Below, piece by piece: positions 50,763-59,071 of a stretch of DNA of 64,000 nt; the stretch's first letter is position 1; each line of letters starts with the position of its first letter. Origin of the DNA: BOG-908 sp965198825 (GTDB taxonomy: Bacteria > Pseudomonadota > Alphaproteobacteria > Acetobacterales > Acetobacteraceae); the NCBI GenBank assembly GCA_965198825.1, contig CBDAQB010000003.1:1736001-1800000 (forward strand). The letters run 5' to 3'. Both the position numbers and the translations under genes were made by a program. The notes below the pieces were generated by a model, which did no database searches, had not been told where the DNA came from, and saw nothing but the letters and a program-made list of their open reading frames with translations.

Positions 50763-51707
50763 CTAAAAATGACTCCAGCCAGCTTGGTCGATGTCCTTGG
50801 CGTTGCCGTTCTGATCCAGAACGATGACCTCGCCTGCCCGATCTGAAAACTCTCCGATTCGAGTAACCATAATGTCCACATCGGCAGCGGCAGCCCTCAA
50901 CGCATCCTCCGCCGCCGGCGGAACAGCGAGCAGCAATTCGTAATCGTCGCCGCCCGTCACACACAGGTTCCACCACCGGTCGCCGACAGCCTTTGCCGCC
51001 GCAGAAAGCGGCACCAGGGCGGCTTCAATCGTAGCGCCGACGTTCGAGGCGCCGCAGAGATGACCAAGGTCCTGGAGCAAGCCGTCAGAGATATCCATGG
51101 CGGCGGAGGCAATGCCGGCAATCTTCAGCGCGGTTCGTGGCTGCGGCAGGCGATACCGGTCAGCCAGAAAACCATCCGGGTCGGCAATCTCGCCTTGAAG
51201 CGCCCGCAAGCCCAGGGCGCCATCGCCAATGGTGCCGGTCACCCAAAGACCATCGCCAGGGTTCGCGCCTGAGCGGGTCACGGCACTACCCGGCGCGACA
51301 TGGCCGAGGATGGTCGCAGAAAGCGAGATCGGACCAGACGTGGAAGTGGTGTCGCCGCCGAGCAGCGTAAGTCCGAACTCGGCCTGATCCTGGAAAAGGC
51401 CGGCCGTAAAATCCTCAAACCAGCTTTCCGGCGTGGACTTCGGAACGGAAACCGTCAGCAGATAGCCGAGCGGATCGGCGCCCATCGCGGCAAGGTCGGA
51501 CAAATTCGCCCGCAGCAGCTTGCGGCCTATCCTGTCAGGCGGGTCATCGCCGAGAAAATGCACCCCTTCGACCATCGCGTCTGCCGAAATGACAAGCTGG
51601 CGGCCCGGCGGCGGCGTGAAGACGGCCGCATCGTCTTTGAGATCGAGCGCGCCTGGGCCAGCGAGTTTGCGGAAGTGCTCGGCTATGATCCGGAATTCGG
51701 TGATCAT
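50763..51707 (-). CDS. thiL: Thiamine-monophosphate kinase
   Basis: This 314-residue protein has the ThiL landmarks: LKDDAAVFTPPPGRQLVISADAM and GVHFL. LRANLSDLAAMGADPLGYLL and GLTLLGGDTTS follow, then MDISDGLLQDLGHLC and VTGGDDYELL. It phosphorylates thiamine monophosphate to thiamine pyrophosphate with ATP. It would normally follow nusB directly; here 134 bp containing family A copy 10 separate them, so coupling to the rib operon may be reduced. Confidence 0.96.
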   Translation of the reverse strand: MITEFRIIAEHFRKLAGPGALDLKDDAAVFTPPPGRQLVISADAMVEGVHFLGDDPPDRIGRKLLRANLSDLAAMGADPLGYLLTVSVPKSTPESWFEDFTAGLFQDQAEFGLTLLGGDTTSTSGPISLSATILGHVAPGSAVTRSGANPGDGLWVTGTIGDGALGLRALQGEIADPDGFLADRYRLPQPRTALKIAGIASAAMDISDGLLQDLGHLCGASNVGATIEAALVPLSAAAKAVGDRWWNLCVTGGDDYELLLAVPPAAEDALRAAAADVDIMVTRIGEFSDRAGEVIVLDQNGNAKDIDQAGWSHF

Positions 51708-51729
51708 GAATACGAAAGAAAGAAAGGAC

Positions 51730-51837
51730 TTCTTTTTTGAAAAAAAGAAGCAAAAAACTTTTCGACACTTGGTCTCGGCACTTCCACAAGCCCAGCCGAC
51801 ACTCGCAAAAGTTTGGTTCTTTTTTTCAAAAAAGAAC
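51730..51837 (+). repeat. Family A intergenic inverted repeat, copy 10
   Basis: GAAGC left and GGTTC right (+ orientation). The right arm has lost three T (AAAAGTTTGGTTC). The end lies 4 nt from the nusB stop and 22 nt from the thiL start on the other side, so it is inserted inside a conserved operon. Confidence 0.9.
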
Positions 51838-51841
51838 GCGC

Positions 51842-52354
51842 TTAAACCACAGGATCAAAACCCGCCTTCGCATCCCGAAACTCCTTGGGACGCAAAGAGC
51901 GTGCAAGCTTGTCGAGCAGCCCATTCACCATGCCGGGCTCATCGCCGGTGAAGAAGCCATGCGCAACATCCAAATATTCGTTAATAACGACGCGTACAGG
52001 AGGTCCGTCACGCATCGCGAGTTCGGCGCCGCCTGCGCGCAAAACAGCGCGTAGAACAGGATCGAGGCGGGGAAGCGGCCAATCCTCGGGGAGAGACTCG
52101 GCAAGAAGCCGGTCGAGTTCATCCTGCTTCTCGACGGCAGTGCGAACGATGCGCGCAAAGAGTTTGACGTGCGCGTCTGGCACCCGGCCTTCCTCGTAGC
52201 CGCCCGTTCCAGGCAATTGGCCAAGCCGGTGGCGAATGAACTGGTCAATGACTGTCTCAGGGCTTTCACCCGCCTGCTCGGCCTGGAAGAGGGCCTGAAC
52301 GGCACCGACGCGCGCAGCGGTGCGTGGCCGTGTGTTGGGGGCGGGTTTGCTCAC
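51842..52354 (-). CDS. nusB: Transcription antitermination protein NusB
   Basis: The 170-residue protein starts at GTG 52354. It has RTAARVGAVQALFQAEQAGES, ESLPEDWPLPRLDPVLRAVLRAGGAEL and VVINEYLDVAHGFFTGDEPGMVNGLLDKLA, the complete NusB helical fold. It binds boxA RNA with S10 in rRNA antitermination. Start overlaps the ribH stop by 4 bp. Confidence 0.96.
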   Translation of the reverse strand: MSKPAPNTRPRTAARVGAVQALFQAEQAGESPETVIDQFIRHRLGQLPGTGGYEEGRVPDAHVKLFARIVRTAVEKQDELDRLLAESLPEDWPLPRLDPVLRAVLRAGGAELAMRDGPPVRVVINEYLDVAHGFFTGDEPGMVNGLLDKLARSLRPKEFRDAKAGFDPVV

Positions 52355-52854
52355 TGGCTAACACTCAAGCTGGGGGACATCTTGAAGCGGCGCGCGGCCG
52401 CAATCTGGAGCAGGGCGGCCGCCGCGGCTTCCGCACCCTTGTTGTGGCCGTCAGCGCCGCTGCGGGCGGTAGCCTGCTCGATGGAGTGAACGGTGAGCAC
52501 GCCGGAACCCAGCGCAGCTCCCGTCTGCAGCGCCACGTTCATCAGGCCGGCCATGGTTTCGCGGCAGATGTAGTCATAATGGTCCGTACCGCCGCGCACG
52601 ATGCAGCCGAGTGCCACATACCCGTCGTAGGGCTGGTTGCCGCGTATGGCCATGCCGATCGCTTGCGGGAGCTCGAACGATCCGGCGACATCGAGGATGT
52701 CATGCGTGGCGCCCGCCTCGGTGAGCATGCGCCGGGCGCCTTCCGTCATGCCCTCGATAACGGACGCATAGTAGGGCGCACGAACCAGAAGCAGATGCGG
52801 CGGCGGCCCGGGAACCAGCGGCGCCCTGGGCAGCGGCGCGTCGGCGGTGCTCAA
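52351..52854 (-). CDS. ribH: 6,7-dimethyl-8-ribityllumazine synthase
   Basis: The 167-residue protein has the lumazine synthase motifs: APYYASVIEGMTEGARRML, VAGSFELPQAIGMA and GYVALGCIVRGGTDHYDYI with the catalytic His. It condenses 5-amino-6-ribitylaminouracil and 3,4-dihydroxybutanone phosphate. It overlaps both ribBX and nusB by 4 bp. Confidence 0.96.
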   Translation of the reverse strand: MSTADAPLPRAPLVPGPPPHLLLVRAPYYASVIEGMTEGARRMLTEAGATHDILDVAGSFELPQAIGMAIRGNQPYDGYVALGCIVRGGTDHYDYICRETMAGLMNVALQTGAALGSGVLTVHSIEQATARSGADGHNKGAEAAAAALLQIAAARRFKMSPSLSVSQ

Positions 52855-53966
52855 AGCTCGATGCCCCGGTATCCGACCACGTTCAATCCATAGCCCTCGA
52901 GGCCGACGATAGTGCGCGGCGTGTTCGACAGCAGGATCATGTCATGCACGCCAAGGTCGCTGAGGATCTGCGCCCCGATGCCGTAGTTGCGCAGCATGTG
53001 GTCCTCGGCGGCAACGTTGGAGTGGCGGCCGGTGACAAGGTCGAGCAGGCCGGCGGATTGCCAGTCGTGCAGCACGACCATCACGCCCCTGCCCTCCGCC
53101 TCGATCATACGCATCGCCTGGTGCATCAGCCGGCTCGTCCGGCCGCCAGGAAGGCTCTGCACCGGATCGATCGCCTGCATGCGCACCATCACTGGCGCCG
53201 GCGAGGCGATGTCGCCCTTCACCATGACCAACTGCTCGGTGCGGGTGAGCGTGTTGCGGTAGATGATGACTCGCCAGGGCCCCGTATCGAGGTTGTCGAC
53301 CGTGCTCTCGTGAAGCCGGCACACCAGCTTCTCGCGCTGGCTGCGGGCGCCGATGAGGTCGGCGATGGTCCCGACCTTCAGGCCATGAAGCTGGGCAAAC
53401 GCCACGAGGTCCGGCAGCCGCGCCATCGTGCCATCCTCGTTGAGGATTTCGCAGATGACGCCGGCCGGGAACAGGCCGGCCATGCGGGAGATGTCCACCG
53501 CGGCCTCGGTGTGTCCCGCGCGTACGAGCGTGCCGCCCGACCGCGCCATCAGCGGAAACACATGGCCGGGAGAAACCAGGTCGGTGCGGGCGGATTCGGG
53601 ATTGATGGCAACGGCGATCGTGTGGGCGCGGTCGCGTGCGGAAACGCCGTTGCGCAGGCCCTCGCGAGCGTCGATCGACACGGTGAACGCAGTTTGGTGC
53701 TTCTGGCCGTTCGCGGTGGCCATCATCGGCAGGCCGAGCTTCTCGATATGAGCGCCCGTCATGGCCAGGCAGATCAGGCCGCGCGCATGGCGCATCATGA
53801 AGGCCAGGGCCTGAGGCGTGGCGAACTGCGCGGGGATGATCAGGTCGCCCTCGTTCTCCCGGTCCTCGTCATCCACCAGGATGAACATCCGGCCGGCGCG
53901 CGCCTCGCCAATCAGCTCGTCGGTGCTGGACAGGGCGGCGTGAAGGCTGACGGCGTCGGCGTTCAT
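52851..53966 (-). CDS. ribB: RibBA-like protein with degenerate GTP cyclohydrolase II domain (RibBX)
   Basis: The N-terminal DHBP synthase domain (about 1-205 of 371) is intact: LVDDEDRENEGDLIIPAQFA, HARGLICLAM, GHVFPLMARSGGTLVRAGHTEAA. The C-terminal half has the GTP cyclohydrolase II fold. The zinc Cys triad is missing: the place of SEC...RCDCG reads MQAIDPVQSLPGGRTSRL. It should therefore make 3,4-dihydroxybutanone phosphate but not open GTP. Such RibBX proteins are known in some alphaproteobacteria. Another GTP cyclohydrolase II must exist elsewhere in the genome. Overlaps ribE and ribH by 4 bp each. Confidence 0.93.
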   Translation of the reverse strand: MNADAVSLHAALSSTDELIGEARAGRMFILVDDEDRENEGDLIIPAQFATPQALAFMMRHARGLICLAMTGAHIEKLGLPMMATANGQKHQTAFTVSIDAREGLRNGVSARDRAHTIAVAINPESARTDLVSPGHVFPLMARSGGTLVRAGHTEAAVDISRMAGLFPAGVICEILNEDGTMARLPDLVAFAQLHGLKVGTIADLIGARSQREKLVCRLHESTVDNLDTGPWRVIIYRNTLTRTEQLVMVKGDIASPAPVMVRMQAIDPVQSLPGGRTSRLMHQAMRMIEAEGRGVMVVLHDWQSAGLLDLVTGRHSNVAAEDHMLRNYGIGAQILSDLGVHDMILLSNTPRTIVGLEGYGLNVVGYRGIEL

Positions 53967-54571
53967 GCTGTCTCCCTCAGGCGGGCGACGTAGCGGGCCA
54001 GCATGTCGATCTCGATATGCACATGGTCGCCTTCGCGGCGGTCGCCTAGCGTGGTGTGTGCGGCCGTATGGGGGATGATGTTCACGCCAAAGGTTTGGCC
54101 GGCCACCTCGTTCACCGTCAGCGACACGCCGTCAACCGCAACCGAGCCTTTGGGGGCGATATAGCGGTGCAAAGGCGACGGCACCTCGAACCCCAGGCGA
54201 AGCGACCCGTGCTCGTCGCGCACGCCCGTGAGAGTGGCGATCCCGTCCACATGGCCCGACACCAGATGCCCGCCGAGTTCGTCGCCAAGACGCAGGCTGC
54301 GCTCGAGGTTGATGCGTACGCCCTGCTGCCAGTCGCCGATAGTGGTCTTGGACAAGCTCTCGCCGCTGACTTCCACGGCGAACCAGTCGGGACCCAGCTC
54401 CACGGCAGTCAGGCAGCAGCCGGAGCAGGCGATGGAGGCGCCGATCTCCGTGCCGCCGCCCGCCGCCAGGAAGGCTTCGGTCGTGCCGATCACCAGCCGC
54501 ATGTCGCGCGTATCGCCAAGTGGCGTCACGGCACGCACCGTGCCGACCGCCGAAATCAGTCCCGTGAACAT
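53963..54571 (-). CDS. ribE: Riboflavin synthase, alpha subunit
   Basis: The 202-residue protein starts MFTGLISAVGTVRAV, the family signature. It is an internal duplication of two barrels with GASIACSGCCLTAVEL in the first and GSVAVDGVSLTVNEV in the second, and HLVSGHVDGIATL. It dismutates two lumazines to riboflavin. It abuts ribD (no gap) and overlaps ribBX. Confidence 0.96.
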   Translation of the reverse strand: MFTGLISAVGTVRAVTPLGDTRDMRLVIGTTEAFLAAGGGTEIGASIACSGCCLTAVELGPDWFAVEVSGESLSKTTIGDWQQGVRINLERSLRLGDELGGHLVSGHVDGIATLTGVRDEHGSLRLGFEVPSPLHRYIAPKGSVAVDGVSLTVNEVAGQTFGVNIIPHTAAHTTLGDRREGDHVHIEIDMLARYVARLRETA

Positions 54572-55666
54572 TTACGTAGCCCGTTCAAACTCGCTGAGGA
54601 GATCGTCCCCGACAGGGCTTACCGCAACCCTTCTGAAACGCTGCATGTCCACCAGGTCGGCGACGCCCATGGCCGCCGCCGCCGCATAGCCATCGCCGCC
54701 CATGACGGACGGCGCATGGAACCAGGCCAGGCGATCCACCAGGCCGGCGCGCAGCGCGGCGGCCGCGAGCTGCGCGCCGCCTTCGATCATGATGCGGGTG
54801 AGCCCAAGCCCGCCGAGAGCCAGAAGTGCCTCGCCAAGATCGATGCCGATCTCGGCGCCGGTGATCTGGATGCAGCGGACGCCCGCCGAGGTCAGCGCCT
54901 CGATCTTCATCGGATCGGCGCCTTCGCGATGCAGGAGCCAGGTCGGGTTCTCGGCACAGGTGGCGACCACGCGCGCCATGAGCGGCGTGCGGAGATGACT
55001 GTCCGCCACGACGCGGACCATCGGCCGCTGCGCGAAACCATCGATTCGGCAGGTGAGATCGGGATCGTCTGACATGACCGTCCCGACACCCACCATGGCA
55101 GCGTCGTGCTGGCCACGCAGCCGGTGCGCGGTCTTGCGGGCATCGACTCCGGTGATCCACTGGCTCTCGCCGGAGCGGCTGGCGATCTTGCCGTCCAGCG
55201 TGCTCGCAAGCTTCAGGGTGACCAGCGGCCGGCCTTGGGTCACGCGCGAAAAGAACCCGGCCAGGGTGTCGGCCGCCTCACGCTCCAGCAGGCCTGTCTC
55301 CACGGCAATGCCGGCCGCGCGCAACCGCTCGAGTCCCTGCCCGCTCACACGCGGATCAGGGTCGCCGCCCGCCACCACCACGCGCGCCACGCCCGCCTCG
55401 GCCAACGCATCAGCGCAAGGCGGCGTCTCGCCGACATGGCTGCACGGCTCCAGCGTCACATAGGCGATGCCCCCGCGCGCCGCCTCGCCAGCCGCTGCCA
55501 GCGCTTCCGTCTCCGCATGCGGCCTTCCGCCCACGCCCGTTCGCCCACGCCCCACCACCTGCCCGCCACGCACGATGACGCAACCCACCGACGGGTTCGG
55601 CCAGGTCGAGCCCAGACCACGACGCGCCAAAGCCAGCGCCGCGCGCATGAAAACCGCATCGTTCAT
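54572..55666 (-). CDS. ribD: Bifunctional pyrimidine deaminase/reductase RibD
   Basis: The 364-residue protein has an N-terminal deaminase with the zinc set HAETEAL...TLEPCSHVGETPPC. A C-terminal reductase domain (about 150-364) has LKLASTLDGKIASRSGESQW and RIMIEGGAQLAAAAL. It converts the GTP cyclohydrolase product to 5-amino-6-ribitylaminouracil phosphate. ATG shares one base with the nrdR stop (TGATG). Confidence 0.96.
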   Translation of the reverse strand: MNDAVFMRAALALARRGLGSTWPNPSVGCVIVRGGQVVGRGRTGVGGRPHAETEALAAAGEAARGGIAYVTLEPCSHVGETPPCADALAEAGVARVVVAGGDPDPRVSGQGLERLRAAGIAVETGLLEREAADTLAGFFSRVTQGRPLVTLKLASTLDGKIASRSGESQWITGVDARKTAHRLRGQHDAAMVGVGTVMSDDPDLTCRIDGFAQRPMVRVVADSHLRTPLMARVVATCAENPTWLLHREGADPMKIEALTSAGVRCIQITGAEIGIDLGEALLALGGLGLTRIMIEGGAQLAAAALRAGLVDRLAWFHAPSVMGGDGYAAAAAMGVADLVDMQRFRRVAVSPVGDDLLSEFERAT

Positions 55667-56121
55667 CAGGAGGTCTCGTCCATGGAATGCAGGAACGCCT
55701 CAAAATCGCGCACCACCTGGAAATCCTGGTAAACGCTCGCGAACCGCACGTAGGCCACCTCGTCCACGCCCTTCAACGTCTCCATCACCAAGGCGCCGAT
55801 CTGGCTGCTCGCAATCTCCGTCTCGCCCGACGCCTCGAGCTTGCGGACAATGCCGTTCACCACACGCTCCATGCGCTCATCCGCCACCGGACGCTTGCGC
55901 AACGCGATGCTGATCGACCGCACCAGCTTCTCCCGGTCGAAAGGCACGCGCCGGCCGTCCGCCTTCACCACGGTCAGCTCGCGGAGCTGCACGCGCTCCA
56001 CCGTCGTGAAGCGCTGGCCGCAGGCAATGCAGTTGCGGCGCCTGCGTATGGAGGCGCCATCCTCGGCCGGGCGGCTGTCTTTGACCTGCGTGTCGTCGTG
56101 TCCGCAGAACGGGCAGCGCAT
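55666..56121 (-). CDS. nrdR: Transcriptional repressor NrdR
   Basis: ATG 56121 gives 151 residues. The zinc ribbon is MRCPFCGHDD...RRRNCIACGQRF and the ATP-cone domain has VKADGRRVPFDREKLVRSI. NrdR represses ribonucleotide reductase genes according to dATP/ATP level. It heads the nrdR-ribD-ribE-ribBX-ribH-nusB operon. The longer frame into the upstream palindrome is rejected. No FMN riboswitch was recognised upstream. Confidence 0.97.
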   Translation of the reverse strand: MRCPFCGHDDTQVKDSRPAEDGASIRRRRNCIACGQRFTTVERVQLRELTVVKADGRRVPFDREKLVRSISIALRKRPVADERMERVVNGIVRKLEASGETEIASSQIGALVMETLKGVDEVAYVRFASVYQDFQVVRDFEAFLHSMDETS

Positions 56122-56140
56122 TACGTGCGGACCGAGGGAA

Positions 56141-56321
56141 GGAAGGCCAGGGGCTCTGCCCCTGGACCCCGCTGGGGACTCGTCCCCAGACCCCATTCCT
56201 GGCGGCGCAGCCAATATGTCGATGCTTGCATGGGCTTTGCCCCAGAGAGTCCGGTGCAAAGAAACGGGGTCTGGGGCCCCTCGGCCCCAGCGGGGTCCAG
56301 GAGCAGAGCTCCTGGCCTTCC
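56141..56321. repeat. Family B full palindromic element
   Basis: Arms of about 58 bp (56141-56198 and 56261-56321) pair, with a 62-bp spacer. The outer 38 bp differ at only a few places and contain inner hairpins such as CCAGGGGCTCTGCCCCTGG. Single arms recur at 3447, 9094, 12115 and a similar one at 46786. It fills most of the 311-bp gap between nrdR and the amino acid permease, leaving about 110 bp for the permease promoter. Confidence 0.88.
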
Positions 56322-56432
56322 TACCCCTTGCTCCACAAAATTCACCATGGTCACGGATATAGCCAAGGGGCACCGGATTTGCACCGCCGGGCGGCAGAGG
56401 GCAGCATCCAGCGATAGACCGATGGGATACCC

Positions 56433-57887
56433 ATGAGCACCACCGTTACGAACCCGCTTTTTGCCTGCAAGCCGATTGGTGGCCTTCATGATGCGGATGG
56501 GTCTGGGCACGAGTTCAAGCGAACACTCGGCCCCCTGAGCCTGGTGGCCTTGGGCATCGGGGCCATCATCGGCGCGGGGATTTTCTCGCTGACCGGCATC
56601 GCGGCCGCGGATAACGCGGGGCCTGCGGTGGTGATCAGCTTCATGATTGCGGCGCTTGGGTGCGGGTTCGCGGGGCTTTGCTACAGCGAGCTATCCGGCA
56701 TGATTCCGGCGGCGGGCTCGGCTTATTCCTATGCCTACGCCTCATTGGGCGAATTGGTGGCCTGGATCATCGGCTGGGCTTTGACTTTGGAATATGCCGT
56801 GGGTGCGGCGACCGTTTCGGTGTCGTGGTCCGCATATCTCGTAAAATTCCTGGGCAGCATGGGGCTGGCATTGCCGCACGCGCTGACGGCTTCGCCGTTC
56901 GACACGGATGCGATGGGGCATGCCGATCCCGGCATCGTCAATCTGCCTGCGGCGGTGATTATCGTGCTGGTTTCCATCGTGCTCATCAGGGGCATTTCCG
57001 AATCGGCCAAGGTGAATGCGGCAATCGTCGCGCTCAAGCTGGCGATCGTGGCGGCGGTGATCGTATTCGGCGCGTTCTATGTAAAGCCGGCGAACTGGCA
57101 CCCGTTCATTCCGCCGAACAGCGGCGAGTTCGGGCATTTCGGCTGGTCCGGCGTGTTCCGCGGCGCGGCGACTGTGTTCTTCGCTTATATCGGGTTCGAT
57201 GCGGTCTCGACGGCAGCGCAGGAAACCAAGAACCCCGAGCGTGACATGCCGATCGGCATCCTGGGTTCGCTGGCGATCTGCACGGTGCTTTATGTCCTCG
57301 TGTGCCTCGTCGTGACCGGGCTGATCAGCTACACGAAGCTGCACGATGCGGCGCCGGTGTCCCTGGCGATCAGCCAGACGCATCTGCCCTTCCTTAATGT
57401 CGCCGTGACGATCGGCGCGATCGCGGGCCTCACGTCGGTCATCCTGGTCATGCTGCTGGGGCAGAGCCGGGTGTTTTATTCGATGGCCTGCGACGGGCTG
57501 CTGCCCAAGGTGTTTGCCGACGTGCATCCGAGATTCCGCACGCCCTGGCTGTCGAACATCCTGTTCATGGTGTTCGCTGGCGTGGCAGGCGGCTTTCTGC
57601 CCATCAGTTCGCTGGGCCACATGACGTCGTTCGGCACGCTGCTCGCCTTCATCATCGTGTGCGTCGGCGTGTTGATCCTCCGCCGGAGCGATCCCGGCCG
57701 CCGGCGCGCCTTCCGCACGCCCTGGGTTCCCTATGTCCCCATCGCCGGCATCCTGGTGTGCGGCGCGCTGATGCTGTCCCTGCCCTTGCAGACCTGGCTG
57801 CTTGCCATCGGGTGGCTGCTCCTCGGCCTGGTGGTGTTCTTCACCTACAGCCGCAAGCACAGCCGCCTGACACGCTCGCACGCCTGA
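56433..57887 (+). CDS. APC-family amino acid permease (cationic-type)
   Basis: The 484-residue protein has 12 or more TM helices. Helix 1 is LVALGIGAIIGAGIFSLTGIAA, the G-A-G-I substrate-binding break of APC transporters. The sequence FFAYIGFDAVSTAAQETKNPERDMPIGI (helix 6 and loop) marks the cationic amino acid transporter subgroup. A proton- or sodium-driven uptake role for basic amino acids is likely, substrate not certain. It runs toward hemB with a 7-bp gap, so hemB may be co-transcribed. Confidence 0.92.
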   Translation: MSTTVTNPLFACKPIGGLHDADGSGHEFKRTLGPLSLVALGIGAIIGAGIFSLTGIAAADNAGPAVVISFMIAALGCGFAGLCYSELSGMIPAAGSAYSYAYASLGELVAWIIGWALTLEYAVGAATVSVSWSAYLVKFLGSMGLALPHALTASPFDTDAMGHADPGIVNLPAAVIIVLVSIVLIRGISESAKVNAAIVALKLAIVAAVIVFGAFYVKPANWHPFIPPNSGEFGHFGWSGVFRGAATVFFAYIGFDAVSTAAQETKNPERDMPIGILGSLAICTVLYVLVCLVVTGLISYTKLHDAAPVSLAISQTHLPFLNVAVTIGAIAGLTSVILVMLLGQSRVFYSMACDGLLPKVFADVHPRFRTPWLSNILFMVFAGVAGGFLPISSLGHMTSFGTLLAFIIVCVGVLILRRSDPGRRRAFRTPWVPYVPIAGILVCGALMLSLPLQTWLLAIGWLLLGLVVFFTYSRKHSRLTRSHA

Positions 57888-57894
57888 GCGCGTC

Positions 57895-58884
57895 ATGGGT
57901 TTTCCGCAGACACGCCTGCGCCGCAACCGGCACGACGCCTTCACGCGCCGGCTCGTGGCGGAGAACACGCTCAGCGCCGACGACCTGATCTGGCCGATCT
58001 TCGTCATCGAAGGCACCGGCCAGACGGTGCCTGTCGCCTCCATGCCAGGCGTGTCGCGCGTCACCCTGGACCGCCTCGCCGCGCATGTCGCACCGGCGGC
58101 GGACGCAAACATTCCGGCGATCGCGATCTTCCCTGCGACGTCCATGGAGAAAAAGAACGCGGAGGGCACCGAGGCGCTCAACCCCGAGAACCTGATGTGC
58201 TCGGCCGCGCGCATCCTCAAGCGCGAATACCCCCACATAGGCCTGATAGGCGACGTAGCGCTCGACCCCTACACCGATCACGGCCACGACGGCGTGCTCC
58301 GCAACGGCTATGTCGCCAACGACGAAACTTTGGAGATCCTGACGAGGCAGTCGGTGAACCAGGCGCACGCCGGTATCGACATCATCGCCCCCTCCGACAT
58401 GATGGACGGCCGCATCGGCGCCATACGCGCGGCGCTAGACGCGGAAGGACTGATACACACGCGCCTGATGAGCTACGCCGCGAAATACGCCAGCGCCTTC
58501 TACGGGCCATTCCGCGATGCGCTCGGATCGGCAAAGTCCCTTCATGGGGACAAGAAAACCTACCAGATGGACCCGGCGAACTCCGACGAGGCGATGCGCG
58601 AAGTGGAGATGGATCTCGCCGAGGGCGCCGACATGGTCATGGTGAAGCCTGGCATGCCGTATCTGGATATCGTTCGCCGCGTGCACGAGCGTTTTGCTGT
58701 GCCGACGTTCGCCTATCAGGTGTCGGGCGAATACGCGATGATGATGGCGGCGGTGGAGCGTGGTTGGCTTGATCGTGAGCGGGCGATTGTGGAAAGCCTG
58801 CTCGGCTTCAAGCGTGCCGGAGCCAGTGGTGTGCTGAGTTATTTCGCAGTCGAGGCGGCAACGTTGCTGCGGAGAGCGCAATAA
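57895..58884 (+). CDS. hemB: Delta-aminolevulinic acid dehydratase (porphobilinogen synthase)
   Basis: This 329-residue protein has the two Schiff-base Lys sites: MSYAAKYASAFYGPFRDA and MVMVKPGMPYLDIV. The metal site reads GDVALDPYTDHGHDG, with Asp in place of the zinc Cys residues, so it is the Mg-dependent type of alphaproteobacteria. It condenses two ALA to porphobilinogen in haem synthesis. Located 7 bp after the permease stop. Confidence 0.96.
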   Translation: MGFPQTRLRRNRHDAFTRRLVAENTLSADDLIWPIFVIEGTGQTVPVASMPGVSRVTLDRLAAHVAPAADANIPAIAIFPATSMEKKNAEGTEALNPENLMCSAARILKREYPHIGLIGDVALDPYTDHGHDGVLRNGYVANDETLEILTRQSVNQAHAGIDIIAPSDMMDGRIGAIRAALDAEGLIHTRLMSYAAKYASAFYGPFRDALGSAKSLHGDKKTYQMDPANSDEAMREVEMDLAEGADMVMVKPGMPYLDIVRRVHERFAVPTFAYQVSGEYAMMMAAVERGWLDRERAIVESLLGFKRAGASGVLSYFAVEAATLLRRAQ

Positions 58885-59071
58885 TTCACGTTTGAGCACG
58901 ACTGATCTGCCGCTGTCGACCATCACGACGTGTTGTCGCTTCAATACCACTGCTGTGATCGACTGAACGCATCTTCAGGCTTTGACAGTGCGTAGTGCTC
59001 GCGCGGCGTGTGCCGCGCCCGTCGCCTGGCCAAAACAGCAGGCGTGGGCTCCCCGGAGGAGCTTTGCTTAA

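Noticed and set aside
56122..56432. FMN riboswitch upstream of the rib operon
   Set aside because: The gap is filled by a simple palindrome; no FMN-element motifs were recognised, and the element is repeated near unrelated genes.
56742..58238. 498-codon minus-strand frame opposite the permease and hemB
   Set aside because: Shadow frame across two well supported genes.
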